A stretch of DNA of 64,000 bases from Mansonella perstans (Eukaryota > Nematoda > Chromadorea > Rhabditida > Onchocercidae), in the NCBI GenBank assembly GCA_037074765.1, contig JBAMDO010000167.1:55403-119402 (forward strand), written 5' to 3'. Made by a program: the position numbers and the translations under genes. Positions 33,210 to 46,253 of the stretch are shown here, piece after piece; position 1 is the first letter of the stretch; each line of letters begins with the position of its first letter. Below the pieces are notes generated by a model. The model did no database searches, was not told the origin of the DNA, and saw only the letters and a list, made by a program, of their open reading frames with translations.

Positions 33210-34491
33210 AAAGGAAGACAAACAAGCGACAGGAATATAGTTAATTATTACTGATCAATCATTCTCTGCTATGTAATACAGATATATTCCTCTCGTTTGT
33301 ATTCGTGCATCTCAAAATAAACTTTTAAGAAAATATTTCTAACAAAAGAAATAAAAGAAATAAAATTGAAAAATTTGGACAGATATTGCTCACAGCATCA
33401 AATTAAAGTTATTTCTACTCTGTCAACTTGTCAACTTATCGACCTTTCTTACAATATATCTATAGGGTGGTGCAATAAAGTCTTTCAGTTTCAAATCTGT
33501 GACATCCGCACAAAAATCATTTTACAATATCCTTTTTGAAAAAACGCATTAATTAATCTCGCGTGCGTGATTTCCGGCAATAAAATGCAAGAAAAATTAG
33601 TGCACGTATGTCACGTAACGTGAAAACTGGATTATTGGTACGCGGTAAATACATGGAAAAGAAAACGAAAAGGAAAAGTAATTCATTCGTAAATAAAATA
33701 TGCAATATCAATGTATTTTGCTAAAAATTCTGTTTAACACAACCGTGTTATGGCATAGAATTTGTAACGTAGCATGAAGCGTATTACTTGATCTTAAGTG
33801 ATTTCCGTAAATAAAATATGCAATATATTATGATAAATAACGCGTACAACATTCATGGATAGTTCAAAATTACGGATATATTAGATTCAATGTATTTTGT
33901 TAGAAATTCTGTTTAATAATTCTGTTATAGAATTTGGTCACGTGGTATGAAGCGTTTGCATTGGAATTGGAATCGATGAAATTTGGAACATAATAAATGA
34001 TTCAAACGATAACACCCAATATATTTATTAGCTTGCAAAAGAATTTTCGATCAGTGAATAAACCATTTATTGGGTATTCAATATTATCCATTATTTGATT
34101 ATTAATAAAAAATCGATCATTTTATTTAATATATAAAAGTTAATGAAAAAAAATCAAAAATCAATATAAATACATAAATTAATAAAGTTTTAATTAATTA
34201 AAATTGCAAAAAAAGAAGAAAACGAAGGTGATATAAGACAACTTTTTTTTTATTAAAATTTTATTATATAAAAGTTTTAAACTTCAGAAATTTTTTTTAA
34301 TTTTCAAAATTTTCTCATTTAATTATTCTTTTCTCTTTGTTATAAAACGATAATGAAATTTCAATAATTTTATTTCCATTCAGTTTAGCTGATATTATGA
34401 AATGACAAATATTAGTTTTCATTATGAAGAAAAATCATGATTTTTTTCGTTGCATACATATTTTGCATCCATTATATCATTTTTGATTATT
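33210..34491. other. Intergenic region with mariner-like terminal sequence and a duplication
   Basis: 33471-33500 (TATAGGGTGGTGCAATAAAG) resembles mariner-family terminal inverted repeats (TTAGGTTGGTGCAAAAG type). No matching opposite end or transposase was found. 33689-33781 and 33806-33952 are two diverged copies of one segment (TAAATAAAATATGCAATAT to ATGAAGCG), the second carrying an extra about 50 bp. Confidence 0.55.
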
Positions 34492-35213
34492 TCAATCAAA
34501 GCGACGGCTGAAAATTGATTGTTTTCACTTTCCCGCAAAAAAAAATTAGTGTTTTGAAAAATTTTGAAAAGATTAAAGAAAATGAACGAAAAAGAAATGA
34601 CAAGAAAAATCCAATCATACCATAATTTGAGACCGTTACGACATAATTGTACATAACCAACTACTACGTTACCATTTGTACCATAAAGTGGCATCACAGA
34701 TTTCGAGTTTCGTCGTAAAATTCGTAGAACATGATGTTCATGCGGCTCTTGCTTATCATGATGTTTATGCGGCTCTTGCCTATCACTATAACTTCGAGAA
34801 CTTGAAGGTGATTTCGTGCTGCTACTACTGCTGTCGCTTTTTGACGAGCTTGAGAGGATATGTAAAGAACGTCTGAAACAACATCTATTGAAATATATCA
34901 TATTTTCATTAAATTGTTACATGTTGTTAAGCTTGGAATATTCCATGATTTCCGGATCAACTGGAAACATGCAGATGATTGACGATTGCTAAATGATAAT
35001 GATTAATGCCGTGAAACTTAAAAAAAGAAAAAAGAAATCAATTGTCACTTATATCTTACATTGTTTTCTGGAAATAGCTCAATTAAAAAAATTATACCGC
35101 ATTGGACGTGTAGCACTACGTCTAACGTTACGTCTCAAACGTGGAGTATGATGAACTTTACGAACTCTACGAACTCTTGTTGTTTGTCCTCGTGCAGGTA
35201 ACGATGCTGGCAT
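34492..35213 (-). CDS. Arg/Ser-rich small basic protein, unknown (sperm-protein candidate)
   Basis: Minus-strand exon 1 35213-35098 encodes an extremely basic N-terminus (MPASLPARGQTTRVRRVRKV, then HHTPRLRRNVRRSATRPM). Exon 2 34872-34621 begins RRSLHILSSSSKSDSSSSST, continues with Ser-rich sequence, has two near repeats (RQEPHKHHD, KQEPHEHHV) and ends in a non-repetitive block (VMPLYGTNGNVVVGYVQLCR). From 34621 a GT donor can join to a good acceptor (ATTTTCAG) and end as CRRFD at 34492, for a total of 127 residues. Without that splice the frame runs to 34422 with a Phe-rich hydrophobic tail, which I think is intron. Acceptor and donor at exons 1-2 are good. The basic Arg block recalls sperm nuclear basic proteins or SR proteins. 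The gene converges on MSP. Function is inference only. Confidence 0.68.
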
Positions 35214-36277
35214 TTTTTAAGTTTTCCAATTACCAGAAAGGAAAGGATAAGAAAAAAAGTAAGTTAATCAGCAAATGACAAAAAAATTGAAATGAACTTT
35301 ATGATTATATAAAATTATTTTTAAAATATTTTTCTTATGCAAAATTACTGTAATGATATTGAAATAGCAATTATATTTCTTTACTTTTATGATATTTTAA
35401 TTGCAAAACATTCTTGTGATATTCAAATTTTGCAAATGCAATGAAATTTTCAATTTTCATATTTTTCATATTATAATGAATAAAGCGTTACTCTCTGGAG
35501 ACGAAGACCGCAGATCCGAATCCTGCCAGGGTCGGTCATATTCAGGACAATTATGCTAAAGTACGATATAGAGCTTGACATCTTTTTTTTTCAATTTCAT
35601 TTTAATATATATGACATTTATTTACAAACATTCCATGTAGGTCATTATTTTCTTACTTTTATGAAATTCCTGCAAAAATTTTAGCAATGTTTTCTTATAT
35701 GAAATTTAATTTTAGCATTTCATTAAAAAAATTTTAATTAATTCAAGTTTTTCAATTTATAATTACTTGTGGATATTGAATTCAGGTACTGTGTAATGAT
35801 ATTGAATTGAGTACTATGTAATAAAAACAAATGAAATGTTTAGTTTTTAATTTTTTTTGATTACAGTACTTTTTTTTAATTTGATTTTAGAATTTATTTT
35901 AGCATTTATTCAAAATTTCAATTTGTTTTTTTTTCTTTTTTCTTTTTTTATTTGCCATGATTAAGTCTTTTTAATTTGTTATTATTTTATACAGGAAAAT
36001 TTTTATTCAAATTTTTTGGTAGGTTTTTTTTATACTAATTACTTTCATTAGGAAAAATTTTTAAAAATCTCCAACAATTCTATTCATTCATCTTTTTTCC
36101 ATTGCTGCACAATTGTGTAAAATAAAAAACAAACAAAAAGAAATGAAATGTTTATTCTTTTAACCTTCAATTCAAATTTATTTCAACAAATTAAAAAAAA
36201 GGAAAAAACAAAGTATTGATGAGAAATCAGATGACAAGTGATTATTTCTTTCTAAATTACTGCTTTTCAGGTATGAA
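35214..36277. other. Intergenic region with a tRNA-like GC-rich patch
   Basis: 35486-35550 is a GC-richer island in AT-rich DNA. GCAGATCCGAATCCTGC at about 35509-35525 looks like the T-arm (box B) of a tRNA-Ser, but no box A, anticodon arm or acceptor stem can be folded around it. It is a fossil tRNA or tRNA-derived element at best. The rest is AT-rich. Confidence 0.35.
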
Positions 36278-39200
36278 TTATGCAAATGCAAAGCCGCATG
36301 AACGATACGTATTGTAAATTTTTTCGATGGCCGTTGCATACGCTGCAGTACGTATGTCTAAGCCAAGATTGTACTTGATGATCGTTTTCATGATATCCTG
36401 AGCTGAAAAAATGAAAAAAATTTTTAGCATAAATCCTGTTAATTAAAAGTATAACTAAAATTACAAAAAAATTGTTCTGAAATCCGGAAAGAAGAACATT
36501 TTAGTTCTTAAAAAAAAAAAAAAAAAAAAATAAAAAACAAAATAGCTATTATATAAAATAATTCATTTGAAAAAACAAATTTATTTCAAGTTATTGGGAG
36601 CTAGTTAAAATTCCAAATCAATTTTAAATTCGAAAATCCAATTAAAATTGCATTACAAACTGAAGAAAATTAAAATTATAAATGAGTTATTTTGAGATCA
36701 GAAAAGTGAAAAAAACGAAGAACTAAAATCTGATGAAATTACTGAAATTATTTTGTTTCGGTCTTTAAATTGCAATTTACTTGACGGATCCGGAAAGCAG
36801 AAAAAAGGAAGAAAAAAATTGCATGAAATAATTGATATTAGTTGAAATTATGAGATATCTGGATTGATTCGCTTTATATCATTTTCTTATGACCGAAAGA
36901 AGTTCAGAATTTGCTAGTCTTTAAATAAGCAATGCAAAATAAAAATTTAGATTAAATCATATTAAGACAAAAATGACGAGTAAGAATAATAATAATATGA
37001 TAGTTACCAGATTTTTGCATGACTTAATCATATTAAGACAAAAATCATGAGTAAGAATTATGATACTATAGTACCTGATTTTTGCATGCTGAATTCTAAA
37101 CCCGAATAAACAATTTCTTCCTCGGATTTATGACTAATTCGACTTTTCAATCCTTCCGATGGTTCAATCTTGATATTTTGTCCAAGTTCACGTTTTAATG
37201 ATTCTTGGACACTCGCTTAAAAAAAAGAAACTATTGATAAAAAGTCACAGTGAATTCAGAATCAAAGAGAAAAAAACCCAAAAAGCAAAATAAAAGTAAA
37301 TTTTTACCGAGTAAATGATAACCGGAATCAATCTCATGTTTTGACGTAAGCCGACCAAAACTGACATGATTCAAATTTTTCAACCACTCAAAAAATGACA
37401 CGGTCACACCACCACCATTAATGAATAAATCCGGAATAACGATACAATCATTTCGTGCTAATAAAATTTTATCAGCTGCCGGTGTCACTGGACCATTTGC
37501 TGCTTCTACGATTATCTAAATTACAAAAAAATTAATTCCTTATCTAAAAATTTTATGAATTTATTTAATTTTTACATCTATTTGAAAATGATTGTTGTTA
37601 ATTTGCTTAATTTGATTAGGTATATCTTTTATCTGCAATTATGGTTATTACGACAAATCTAGTACATGAAAATATTTCTTTACATTTTTCCATCAATACT
37701 TTTATTCACTGATTTTAGGTATAAAATGCTACTACCGTAACTTTGAATATTTAATATGGTAAAAAATATATTGTAATATATACGATGTTCATTGAATATT
37801 AACTTCACCATATATTTTTGCTAATTATTTCAAATAATCTAAACTGTCATAGTAAAATGTTCAAGATACCTCATTTTTTGTCTTCTCTATCTGCTACTAT
37901 AAAATTAATCCATTATGATAGCTGTTATTATCATTTAATTAAATCATTTATTAATTTATTTTAAATTTTCAAATTCATACCTTAGCCTTAATTTTATTTG
38001 CATTATTTTTATTGACAACTTTTTCACATGCAGCTAAAATTAGCACATCACATTCTTCATAAATCAAATCACCACATGGTTCATATATTGGAGCTTCCGA
38101 AAATTCCTATAAAAATTCAAATTTAAGCAACACTGTCATTTTAATTATTTCATCTTTCACTACTATGAAATTATTTTATGTAGAGATTTAGATATAAAGA
38201 TAAGTGTAAAAAAAAAACAAATAAAAAGTTATCAAAATCATTCAATTCAATTCTATGCACATTTTTAATATTCTATCAGAAAAATTTTCTTATCTCTTTT
38301 TATTCCGGATAGCTTTTTTCTATTATTCGCTTTTTATTCTTTCCTAATAAAAAATGGAAAAAATTAAAGCTACCGTTATTGTCCGATGTTCTGCGGCATA
38401 TTTAATCAATGCATCAATATTTAGTCCACTTCGATCATATACCGAATAATTATATTCTTGAATACCAATAATTATTCCACCACCGTTTGCGACAAAATGT
38501 GCTGTATAGGTACCAACGTTACCAAAACCCTCAAAAAATGATTACAGTTAAAAAAACCTATCCCAATAAATTAAAAAGTATAAATTCAAACTTTATTTTT
38601 GTTTTTAAAAAATTTTTAGTTTTGTTTTTTTTTTTTTTTTTAAATACCTGAACAATAATTGTTTTTCCTTTCAATCCTGGATTTAAACCAATTTTACTCA
38701 TATATTCCGGAATATTTAGGAATGTTTCCAAACCATTCCATACACCACGTCCGGTTGCTGCTGTACGACCATGAATTCCTTAATTATGAAAAATATTTTT
38801 GATTAATATGATTTACACAATAAATACAAATCAACATAAAAAATTTTATTTTAATTTTTTGAAAAGGAAAAAGTTTACCTCCAGCAACAATTGGTTTACC
38901 GGTTACACACGCATATGCATCTTTATCAGTATATCCAACTGTTTGTGCATATGTATCAGCAATCCAGCTCATTTCACGTTCACCTGTGCCCATATCCGGT
39001 GCCGGAACATCTACACCAGGTCCCAAAAAACCTTTCTTGGCAAATTCCACTGTCATACGGCGTGTGATTTTTTCAATTTCATATTCCGAATATTTGCTTG
39101 GATCAATTTTTACACCACCTTTTGCACCACCAAATGGTATGTTTGCTACGGCACATTTATAAGTCATCAATGCCGAAAGTGCTTTCACCTATAATCGTTT

Positions 39201-41117
39201 AAATTTTTTTAATTTTCAAAGATTTAAAAAATTTATTAATTTTTTATTATACACGGAATTTTTTCAGTGCTAATGTCAAAGTGCAAGTTTCGTAGCATAG
39301 AATGTAAATATCTATAATCAAAATTTCTTAATTTCAAAAAAAATTTTTTTTTTTACAGATTATTACAGAAAATTAGATAAATTGATAAATTTGTAAATTT
39401 GGGTAAATTTTTCAATGAATTATAGGGGAAAATGTGACAAGTGATATATTTTTCGAAAATTTTCGAAAACTTTAAACATTATTCGTAACCTCATCTTCGC
39501 CAACACTTTCGGCAAAACGAATGCCACCTTTTGTTGGTGTACGATGTTCACAATGTTGAGCTCGCCATGCTTCAATCATTTCAAATGTTCCGTCCTCACG
39601 TCTAAGTGGAAATGTTATATGCAATACCTAAATGTATAAGTATTCCTAATAATTATGGAATTCCACAATAAACTGTAATTTAAAATTTTCCAAAAATTCC
39701 CATTGAATAAATGGTTGCATTTTAAAAGGTAACAATATTAGAATACCTAATACCCTATGCATACTTAATAATATTATAGTCTCATAATAAATTGTAATTT
39801 AGAATTTTCTGGAAATTTTGACTGAATTAATAAAAAATAATTGCTTTCTTAATAGGCAATAATTTCATAAAAGTACAAACTTTACTAGCTGGTTTAATTA
39901 AAGCAATAATTCCATGGACAAATTTTTCCTTTGCATCTTTTGACATCTCACGTGATGGATGTTCTTCAATAAGTTTTGGCATAATTACTGCAGCACCTTT
40001 GTCAAAGTAATAATCCACCATCTGTGTTGGAAGAAAGTTAGAATGGAATTTAAGCGAATTCAAAAATATCTATTTATTTACAAACATTGTTTGAGAAATG
40101 TTCTAAGATCAAATAATTCATTACATAAGAAATAATTGATAATTTAAAAAATAAAACTAAAAATTTTAATTCTAAAATTAATGAATCATTTTTTCTTTAA
40201 TTTTATCAATTGAAATTAACAAATCAAATTTTTTTATAATATTTTGAACTTTGCACAAATCTTTCATTAATTATCAATCTATGCTTAACTGTAATGAACA
40301 AACAAAAGCTATTTTGATTATTCCAATGATATCACTTTTTTTGAATAAAATCCTTCCAGTAAAATAACGAAGTTTTTATTCGTATACAAAATTACTGTAT
40401 CAGACTTCTTATATCGTAATCTTTCCATTCTATCAAAAATGGAACATATAAATTTTTGTAGAAATATTACGAATTATACTAAACAATCAGAATAACATTA
40501 GTTAATTAATAACTTGGTATCAATTGTATCTATATCAAAATTTCTGCTATATGAATCGTATATTCCGAATTCTGTTGAAATTATGTTCTACTATCATCCT
40601 ATGCTTTGAACCGGTTTATTTCAAACTGATCCACTCTATTTGTATTATTTAATCATACTGTTTATTACTATCAGCGATGAAATAAATATTACTATTAATA
40701 ACAAAACTTTCGCATTGGTCATTTGGTCACAAGCACTAAACACAAAACAGAACTTTATTATGATCAAAGTTTATTCCTAAAATATTAAGCTTATTGCTAA
40801 AAAAAAACTTTCACAATATCATCTATAGAAAAAATATTGCAAATTAAAAAAAAAAATTTGCAATATTTGCATTTTTGCAAACTTTTTTCATTTGCATTCT
40901 GCAATCTGAAAGTTTGCATTTTTAACTTATTTCCTACTAATAAATGATGATCACACACTATACACTTATTAATTATGGTAAATAAATTAAAAAAAAAATA
41001 AACCTTAAAGAATAATGGATCTAATTGATCGTCTAAGGGTTGCATTTGATCATATACTTGTTCAACTGGTTGGATCATTTCACCAGTTGAAAGTAAACGT
41101 GCACGAAGGTTTGGCAT
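36278..41117 (-). CDS. gdh-1: Glutamate dehydrogenase, mitochondrial
   Basis: Oxidative deamination of glutamate to 2-oxoglutarate with NAD(P)+ in the mitochondrial matrix. Ten minus-strand exons join in frame: 41117-41004, 40021-39881, 39627-39490, 39188-38879, 38778-38648, 38529-38374, 38106-37981, 37515-37308, 37215-37075, 36402-36278, giving 529 residues, the usual animal length. Landmarks are [12 protein letters not shown] (about 115-126), [20 protein letters not shown] with the family signature (139-158), [17 protein letters not shown], the Rossmann NAD loop [10 protein letters not shown] (277-286), EAANGPVTP and [17 protein letters not shown]. The N-terminus [11 protein letters not shown] is basic and amphipathic, as a transit peptide, but a further 5' exon cannot be excluded because the frame stays open upstream to an acceptor at 41144-41145. 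Exon 5 has a TAATTAAG acceptor. The exon 9 donor region is duplicated in the next intron. Confidence 0.96.
36950..37088 (-). repeat. ~70-bp tandem duplication across the exon 9 donor of gdh-1
   Basis: 37022-37088 contains the last nucleotides of exon 9 (CATGCAAAAATCAG), its GTACTA donor and intron DNA. 36950-37021 is a diverged copy with the same order, including a decoy donor (AAATCTG-GTAACTA). The copies share TCATATTAAGACAAAAAT exactly. Confidence 0.88.
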
Positions 41118-41150
41118 TTCGTTTTTTATTTTCTTCTTCTTTCCTGAAAA
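41118..41150 (-). promoter_or_regulatory. 3' splice site just upstream of the gdh-1 start
   Basis: Minus-strand AATTTTTCAG ends at 41144, 26 nt before the ATG. It is either a trans-splice acceptor or the end of a 5' intron. Read in frame, the 26 nt add a Lys run (KKKKIKNE) before the Met. Confidence 0.55.
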
Positions 41151-44100
41151 ATTACTTATGCCCACAAATTTTTTTTTATTATTGATTATTTTTCTAACTG
41201 AAAAACAACACATTAAGAGTAAAATGTAGTAAGCAAGAATGTGAAAACAAGCAAAAAATTTATTTTTTACATAAAATTTTTTTTTTAAGAGAAAGCAAAA
41301 TAAAAATGATTTTTAAAATTTTAAAAAATTTTTAATTATTTAAATTAAAATTAATAGATAAGAAAATATGAAATTTAAAATATTTTTTGTGTTCAACCTA
41401 CTTTGTTAGCAATTAGTCTTGCTAAATAATTAATGGAAAAAAGATAAATATAAATTTCAAGATCAAATTTAATTTAATTGCTATCTCAAGCCATCTATGA
41501 TTAGTGTTAATTAATTAGTAGTTAATTAGTAATTTTGGTCACTTATGATAACCACATAACAAACCATTTCTTTATTTATAGAAAAAATGATATTTTTTTG
41601 AAATTTTTTCAATTTTTAAAAAGACTTAAAATTTAAAAGGTTTCAAATAAAAGGGCAAAAAACTTTTTTTGAATCTTATTTCAATTTTAAATTTTTTTCA
41701 CTAATTTAATACTTACATTTAATAAGTGTTAATTAGTTCAAAAAAACAAAAACAAAACTTTTATTGACTAATTTTTTAACTAAACCTTTGTTCACTTGTT
41801 AAAATGTATTAATTTAATTTTATCAATTAAATAGAAAATACGTGATGACGCAATATTTACGTGATAATATAAGATTTACGTGAGATGATCGAAAAAGTTT
41901 TTTAAAATAAAAGTGGTTTTGAAATTTTGCACGCAAAAAAAAAAAAAAAACTTTTGTAAAAGTTGAAATTTATTGGCAAAATAAAAGATGCGAAAGTATT
42001 TGAAAAAGTAGGAAAATTGTTAAATTAAAAAAACAAATGGAATATTTGTTATTATTGATTTTAATTATTCAACTAATTTAATTCTTGTCAAATACCATCT
42101 CTTTCATTCTTTATTTTAAATCTTTTCCAAATGAAATTTTGTTTAACAATGTTAATTTTTTTTTCCTTTTTTAAAAGTTATACTATTTCATTGACTTCTC
42201 TACAAATATTTACCAAATAAGAAACAAAATTACTTCAAGTTTTTTTTTCTTTTCCCTCTATGACTTTTTTAAAACTCTTTCGATTAAAATTGTTTAAACA
42301 AACACATTTTTCTTTTTCATTACTCACAGTTTTTATCTTTTCACATTGTCTATTCCTTCCTTTTCTGTCTATTCCTTCCTTCCTTCCTTCTCTCTCTCTC
42401 TCTCTCTCTCTTTCTTCCTTCCTTCCAATTTCTTTTTTTTTTTGCGGCTGTAATTTGTTTATCTAAATTAAAACTATGTCATATCAAACAATACTCTCAA
42501 AATGACTGATTTCATTTAAATATTTCACTCTTTCTTTCACTTTTTTTCCATCTTACTCATCCTCTTTCTCTCTCCTTTTTTTCTCATCCTTCTCATCCTT
42601 CTCTCTCTCTTTTTTTCAATAATTTTTTGCTTTTCTATTCGAAAAACAAAAAGCCAAAAAAAAAAAACAATTAAAATTTGATTTATCAGAGAAATACGAA
42701 AATTTTTATTTTTGTTGTTCATTAAATGTTAAAAATTTTTTTCTTAAAAGAAATTTTTTGATTTCTTTAAAAATAGAAAATAAAAAATAAACAAATAATT
42801 AAAATAGGAAATTAAAAATAAAACAAAAAAATTAATTAGGAATGGAAATGTCAATTCTTGAATATTTTTCAAATAAAAAATAAAAAATATTCAATTTGTA
42901 AAATTAGTTGTTTTATTTCGATGAAAGAATTTAATTTTTTGCAGAAAATGAAACTTTGATGAATTAATTTCCTCAAATCGATATTATCTGAGCAAAAAAA
43001 AAAATTGAAAACGGACAATTTAGAAAAAGTTGGTAAAAAAAGTTGTAAACATCGATATATGATGAAGTTTAATAATGAATGTTGTATGAGAAATGACAAG
43101 GTCGGAGAGAGGGAGAGGTAGAGAAAAAGGGAATGGGAGGGATAGAGAGAGTTGAAGTAAACGATGCAACGGGTAGTTATTCAATTATCTCACTAATAAA
43201 AAACTTTATTTCAGCAACAATTTTTGATCTTTCAATGTTTATGGCCAAACTAAAATTTGAAATGAATTAAACTTAATTTATATGAATGAGTAAATTCATT
43301 TCTGATTGGTCCTAAATCAATATTTAATTATAATATTTTATTAATTTGTATCGTAAATGTAATTACTTTAGATGTAATTAACATTTTAGATGTATTTAGA
43401 TATAATTAACATAACTTTTATTAATTAAACTAATATATAGTGAAGAAATTACAAAAAAGTTTTTTTTTTGCAAAATAATTCCTTCAGAATTAATGTATAA
43501 TTCAACAACTAATATGTACAATTGATCATAATTAATTTGTACCTATTTAGTCAAACAGTTAGAAAAGTTTTATTAGACGTAATAACTGATTTAACATTAA
43601 ATAAGCCAATAGCAATTTTTTTATGCGAATAATTTTTATTTAAATTTCATCATTTGTGCTTGAACTAATTAAAATATTTGTGTAAAGTTATCCATTTTTA
43701 TTTCGTATTAAATCAATTAAAATATTTGTATTAAATTATCCATTTTTATTATAAAATTTATTGGTCAACAAATGAAGCAATTAATAAAAAGGTAAAAAAT
43801 AATTCTATTCAACTATTGAAAGAGGCAAATTACTTCCTTTTTTTTAGCCAATACTTTTATTAAATTAATATAAAATTTAATAATCAATTTATAAAATTAC
43901 ATGAATTAAACAAATTAATTTAAAATTATCGCTATTTAATTTATTAATACATTGATAAAATTAATTAATTGCTGCAATTGGTGCAGAAATAAAAAAAATA
44001 TTTGAAAGTAATCATAAGGTCAAAAATTAATTCGGTATTACCAATTATATAACAAGTAATTAGTACAGTAATTAGCATAATTAATTAATAAAGAAAAATG

Positions 44101-44362
44101 TTTGTAATAAATATTACAACAAGAACCAAAAAAAAAAGTTAAAGCAATAAGAATATTTTCATCATAACAACTTCCATCACACAACCAACTGCAATCCGAT
44201 ATTTGCTATAGAAATGGTAAACAGAAAAAAAATGTCACATCATTATTTTATCACTTAACTGAAGCAGTGAATGAGACAGACATTTTAGTTAACAAATTTG
44301 TTGCAAATAATTGTAAATTGTAACAATGTGACCGAAATTGTTCATGGAATTGTGTTTGTTAG
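41151..44362. other. Gene-poor AT-rich region
   Basis: No exon recognised. Contains CT microsatellites and polypyrimidine tracts at 42350-42430 and 42535-42615 and purine tracts near 43095-43155. ORFs here are Phe/Ser-rich low complexity. Confidence 0.6.
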
Positions 44363-44527
44363 TATGAAATTTCACCAATTAATCAAATCAAGTCTATCAA
44401 ATCATTCCATCCAATATCAAAACCGATTCTTAATTCGGTAGAAAGGAATTTAGAAATGAATGATCATTTACCAATGAATGATACTGTTACGTTAATTGAT
44501 AAAATTCCTTCGCTGCGACATTGTTAA
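44363..44527 (+). CDS. Candidate C-terminal exon of an unknown gene
   Basis: After an acceptor TTTGTTAG ending at 44362 the plus strand is open for 54 codons to TAA: YEISPINQIKSIKSFHPISK, PILNSVERNLEMND, then TLIDKIPSLRHC. Codon texture is balanced and less AT-rich than the flanks. No upstream exon could be found in 3 kb, and there is no start codon before the internal ATGs. It may be a relic, or the last exon of a gene with long introns. Confidence 0.22.
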   Translation, partial: YEISPINQIKSIKSFHPISKPILNSVERNLEMNDHLPMNDTVTLIDKIPSLRHC

Positions 44528-45104
44528 AATAATCACATTTCTTGCTAGTGTTTCAAATTACCAATGAAAAAGCATTTTAATTTCCGATATGAGAATAATT
44601 GATAAAATTAATATATTTCATTATTTGATGCAATTAATATATTTCACAATTTGATAAAATTAAATATATTTATATCTGACAAATTTCAAGACTTTATTAT
44701 TTGAAATTTATACATAATCTATTAAAACAATAATTTTTGTTCATTAATAAGTTTAAATAAAATTGATTTAATTTCTTCATTAATCAATGAATTTAAATAA
44801 AATTGATTTGATTTTTTGCTCCATAAATTCTGTTTCATTCACAAATAATTTCCTTATTTATATTTTCCTTTGACAGATTGCGCATTTTATGAACTCTTTT
44901 TTTTGAAGCAAAAATCAAAAAAACATATAAACACAATACTCACAAGCTGCAATATTGTTAATTAGTAAGGAAGAAGAAAAAAACTTATTTCAGTTATTGA
45001 TAAAATTATATTAATCGCAAAATGAACAATTATTACAATTTTTTTCTTTATATATATATTTTTTTGGTTCAAAATATTAATTCCATTTAATTATACTAAT
45101 GAAT

Positions 45105-45250
45105 TCACGAATAAATGTACACATATTGTCGGGCTTTTCATCTTTTTTTTGTACTTTTGCTTTTTTCTATAACAATTAATTCACGAGTATAAGTGCACAG
45201 ATATTATAAGACTTTCACCTTTTTTTTACTTTTGCTTTTTTTTTTTTTTT
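45105..45250 (+). repeat. ~75-bp tandem duplication
   Basis: Two diverged copies beginning AATTCACGA and ending ACTTTTGCTTTTTT (45106-45167 and 45178-45245). Confidence 0.75.
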
Positions 45251-46253
45251 GGTTTTGAAAGTAAATTGTTACAATTTCAAAGTTACAGAAAATTCTTACA
45301 ATTTCAATCAAAATAAAATGATGCATTATGCGCTCAGCGAACAATTGAGCGTTAATGTCTTGAAGATAAAAAATGATTGACAATTTTAAAAGTGTGAAAC
45401 GAAAATTTAGAAACTGATAAATTGAAAAGTAATGAATTATATTTTGATGATTTTCATTCAATCTCTACTTCATCACGAAAAAAGCTACATAAAATACAGT
45501 GTTGCTTTTGTTTGAAATTTTTATTAATTAATGATTTTTAAAATTAAAATGATTAAATTGTTGAGCTAATAAATATATCAATGTAAAAGTATAATTTGAA
45601 AAATTATGTGATTAATCTAACTTTAAATTATGAATAAAATATTTTCGGGTATATTTAATTTTTCTGAATTTGTAACTTCAATTAATCGTCAAATTCAAAC
45701 TAAGCATAATTTTGATACAAAATAACTGATATTCTCTCACACAATATTTACCATCCAATTAGTTCATTAATTATTTTTCATTTCATATTTAATCATAAAA
45801 AAAAGAAATGAACCATATTAAGATGAAATGAGCTTTATTCAAAAAACTTGAATAGATTTGAGCGTTAAGATATCAATTACCTGAACTGTAATAATTAACA
45901 AAAATTTGCTACAAATTAATGCTATTGTAACAATCACTGTTATTTTAGTTACTATTAAAGTGATTATAATCATTAAATTCCATAATCAAATTTGCACAGA
46001 TTACTAAATCATTTTGAAGATTCAGTAAAGAAAAATTATTTTTAATCTAATCGTTAAGCAAATGTTACTTCATAGTACTAATTCTATTAAAATAACTGTA
46101 TTTAAAAAATGAAAATAAATTTAATTGAACGGATTTTTAAAATCATTTAACAATTCGAAATTTTTTTTTTTATAAAACTGAAACTAGGAAATTATATTAT
46201 TATCATTAAACAAAGCTTGTATAAACATATACATATATATTTGCGAGGGAAAA

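Noticed and set aside
32921..33240. Antisense and shifted ORFs over MSP exon 2
   Set aside because: Shadows of the highly conserved MSP coding sequence.
34422..34620. Hydrophobic C-terminal extension of the Arg/Ser-rich protein
   Set aside because: Phe-rich low complexity; a good GT-AG pair (34620 to 34508) removes it and leaves a short clean end.
38799..39194. 131-codon plus-strand ORF
   Set aside because: Antisense shadow of gdh-1 exon 4 and adjacent intron.
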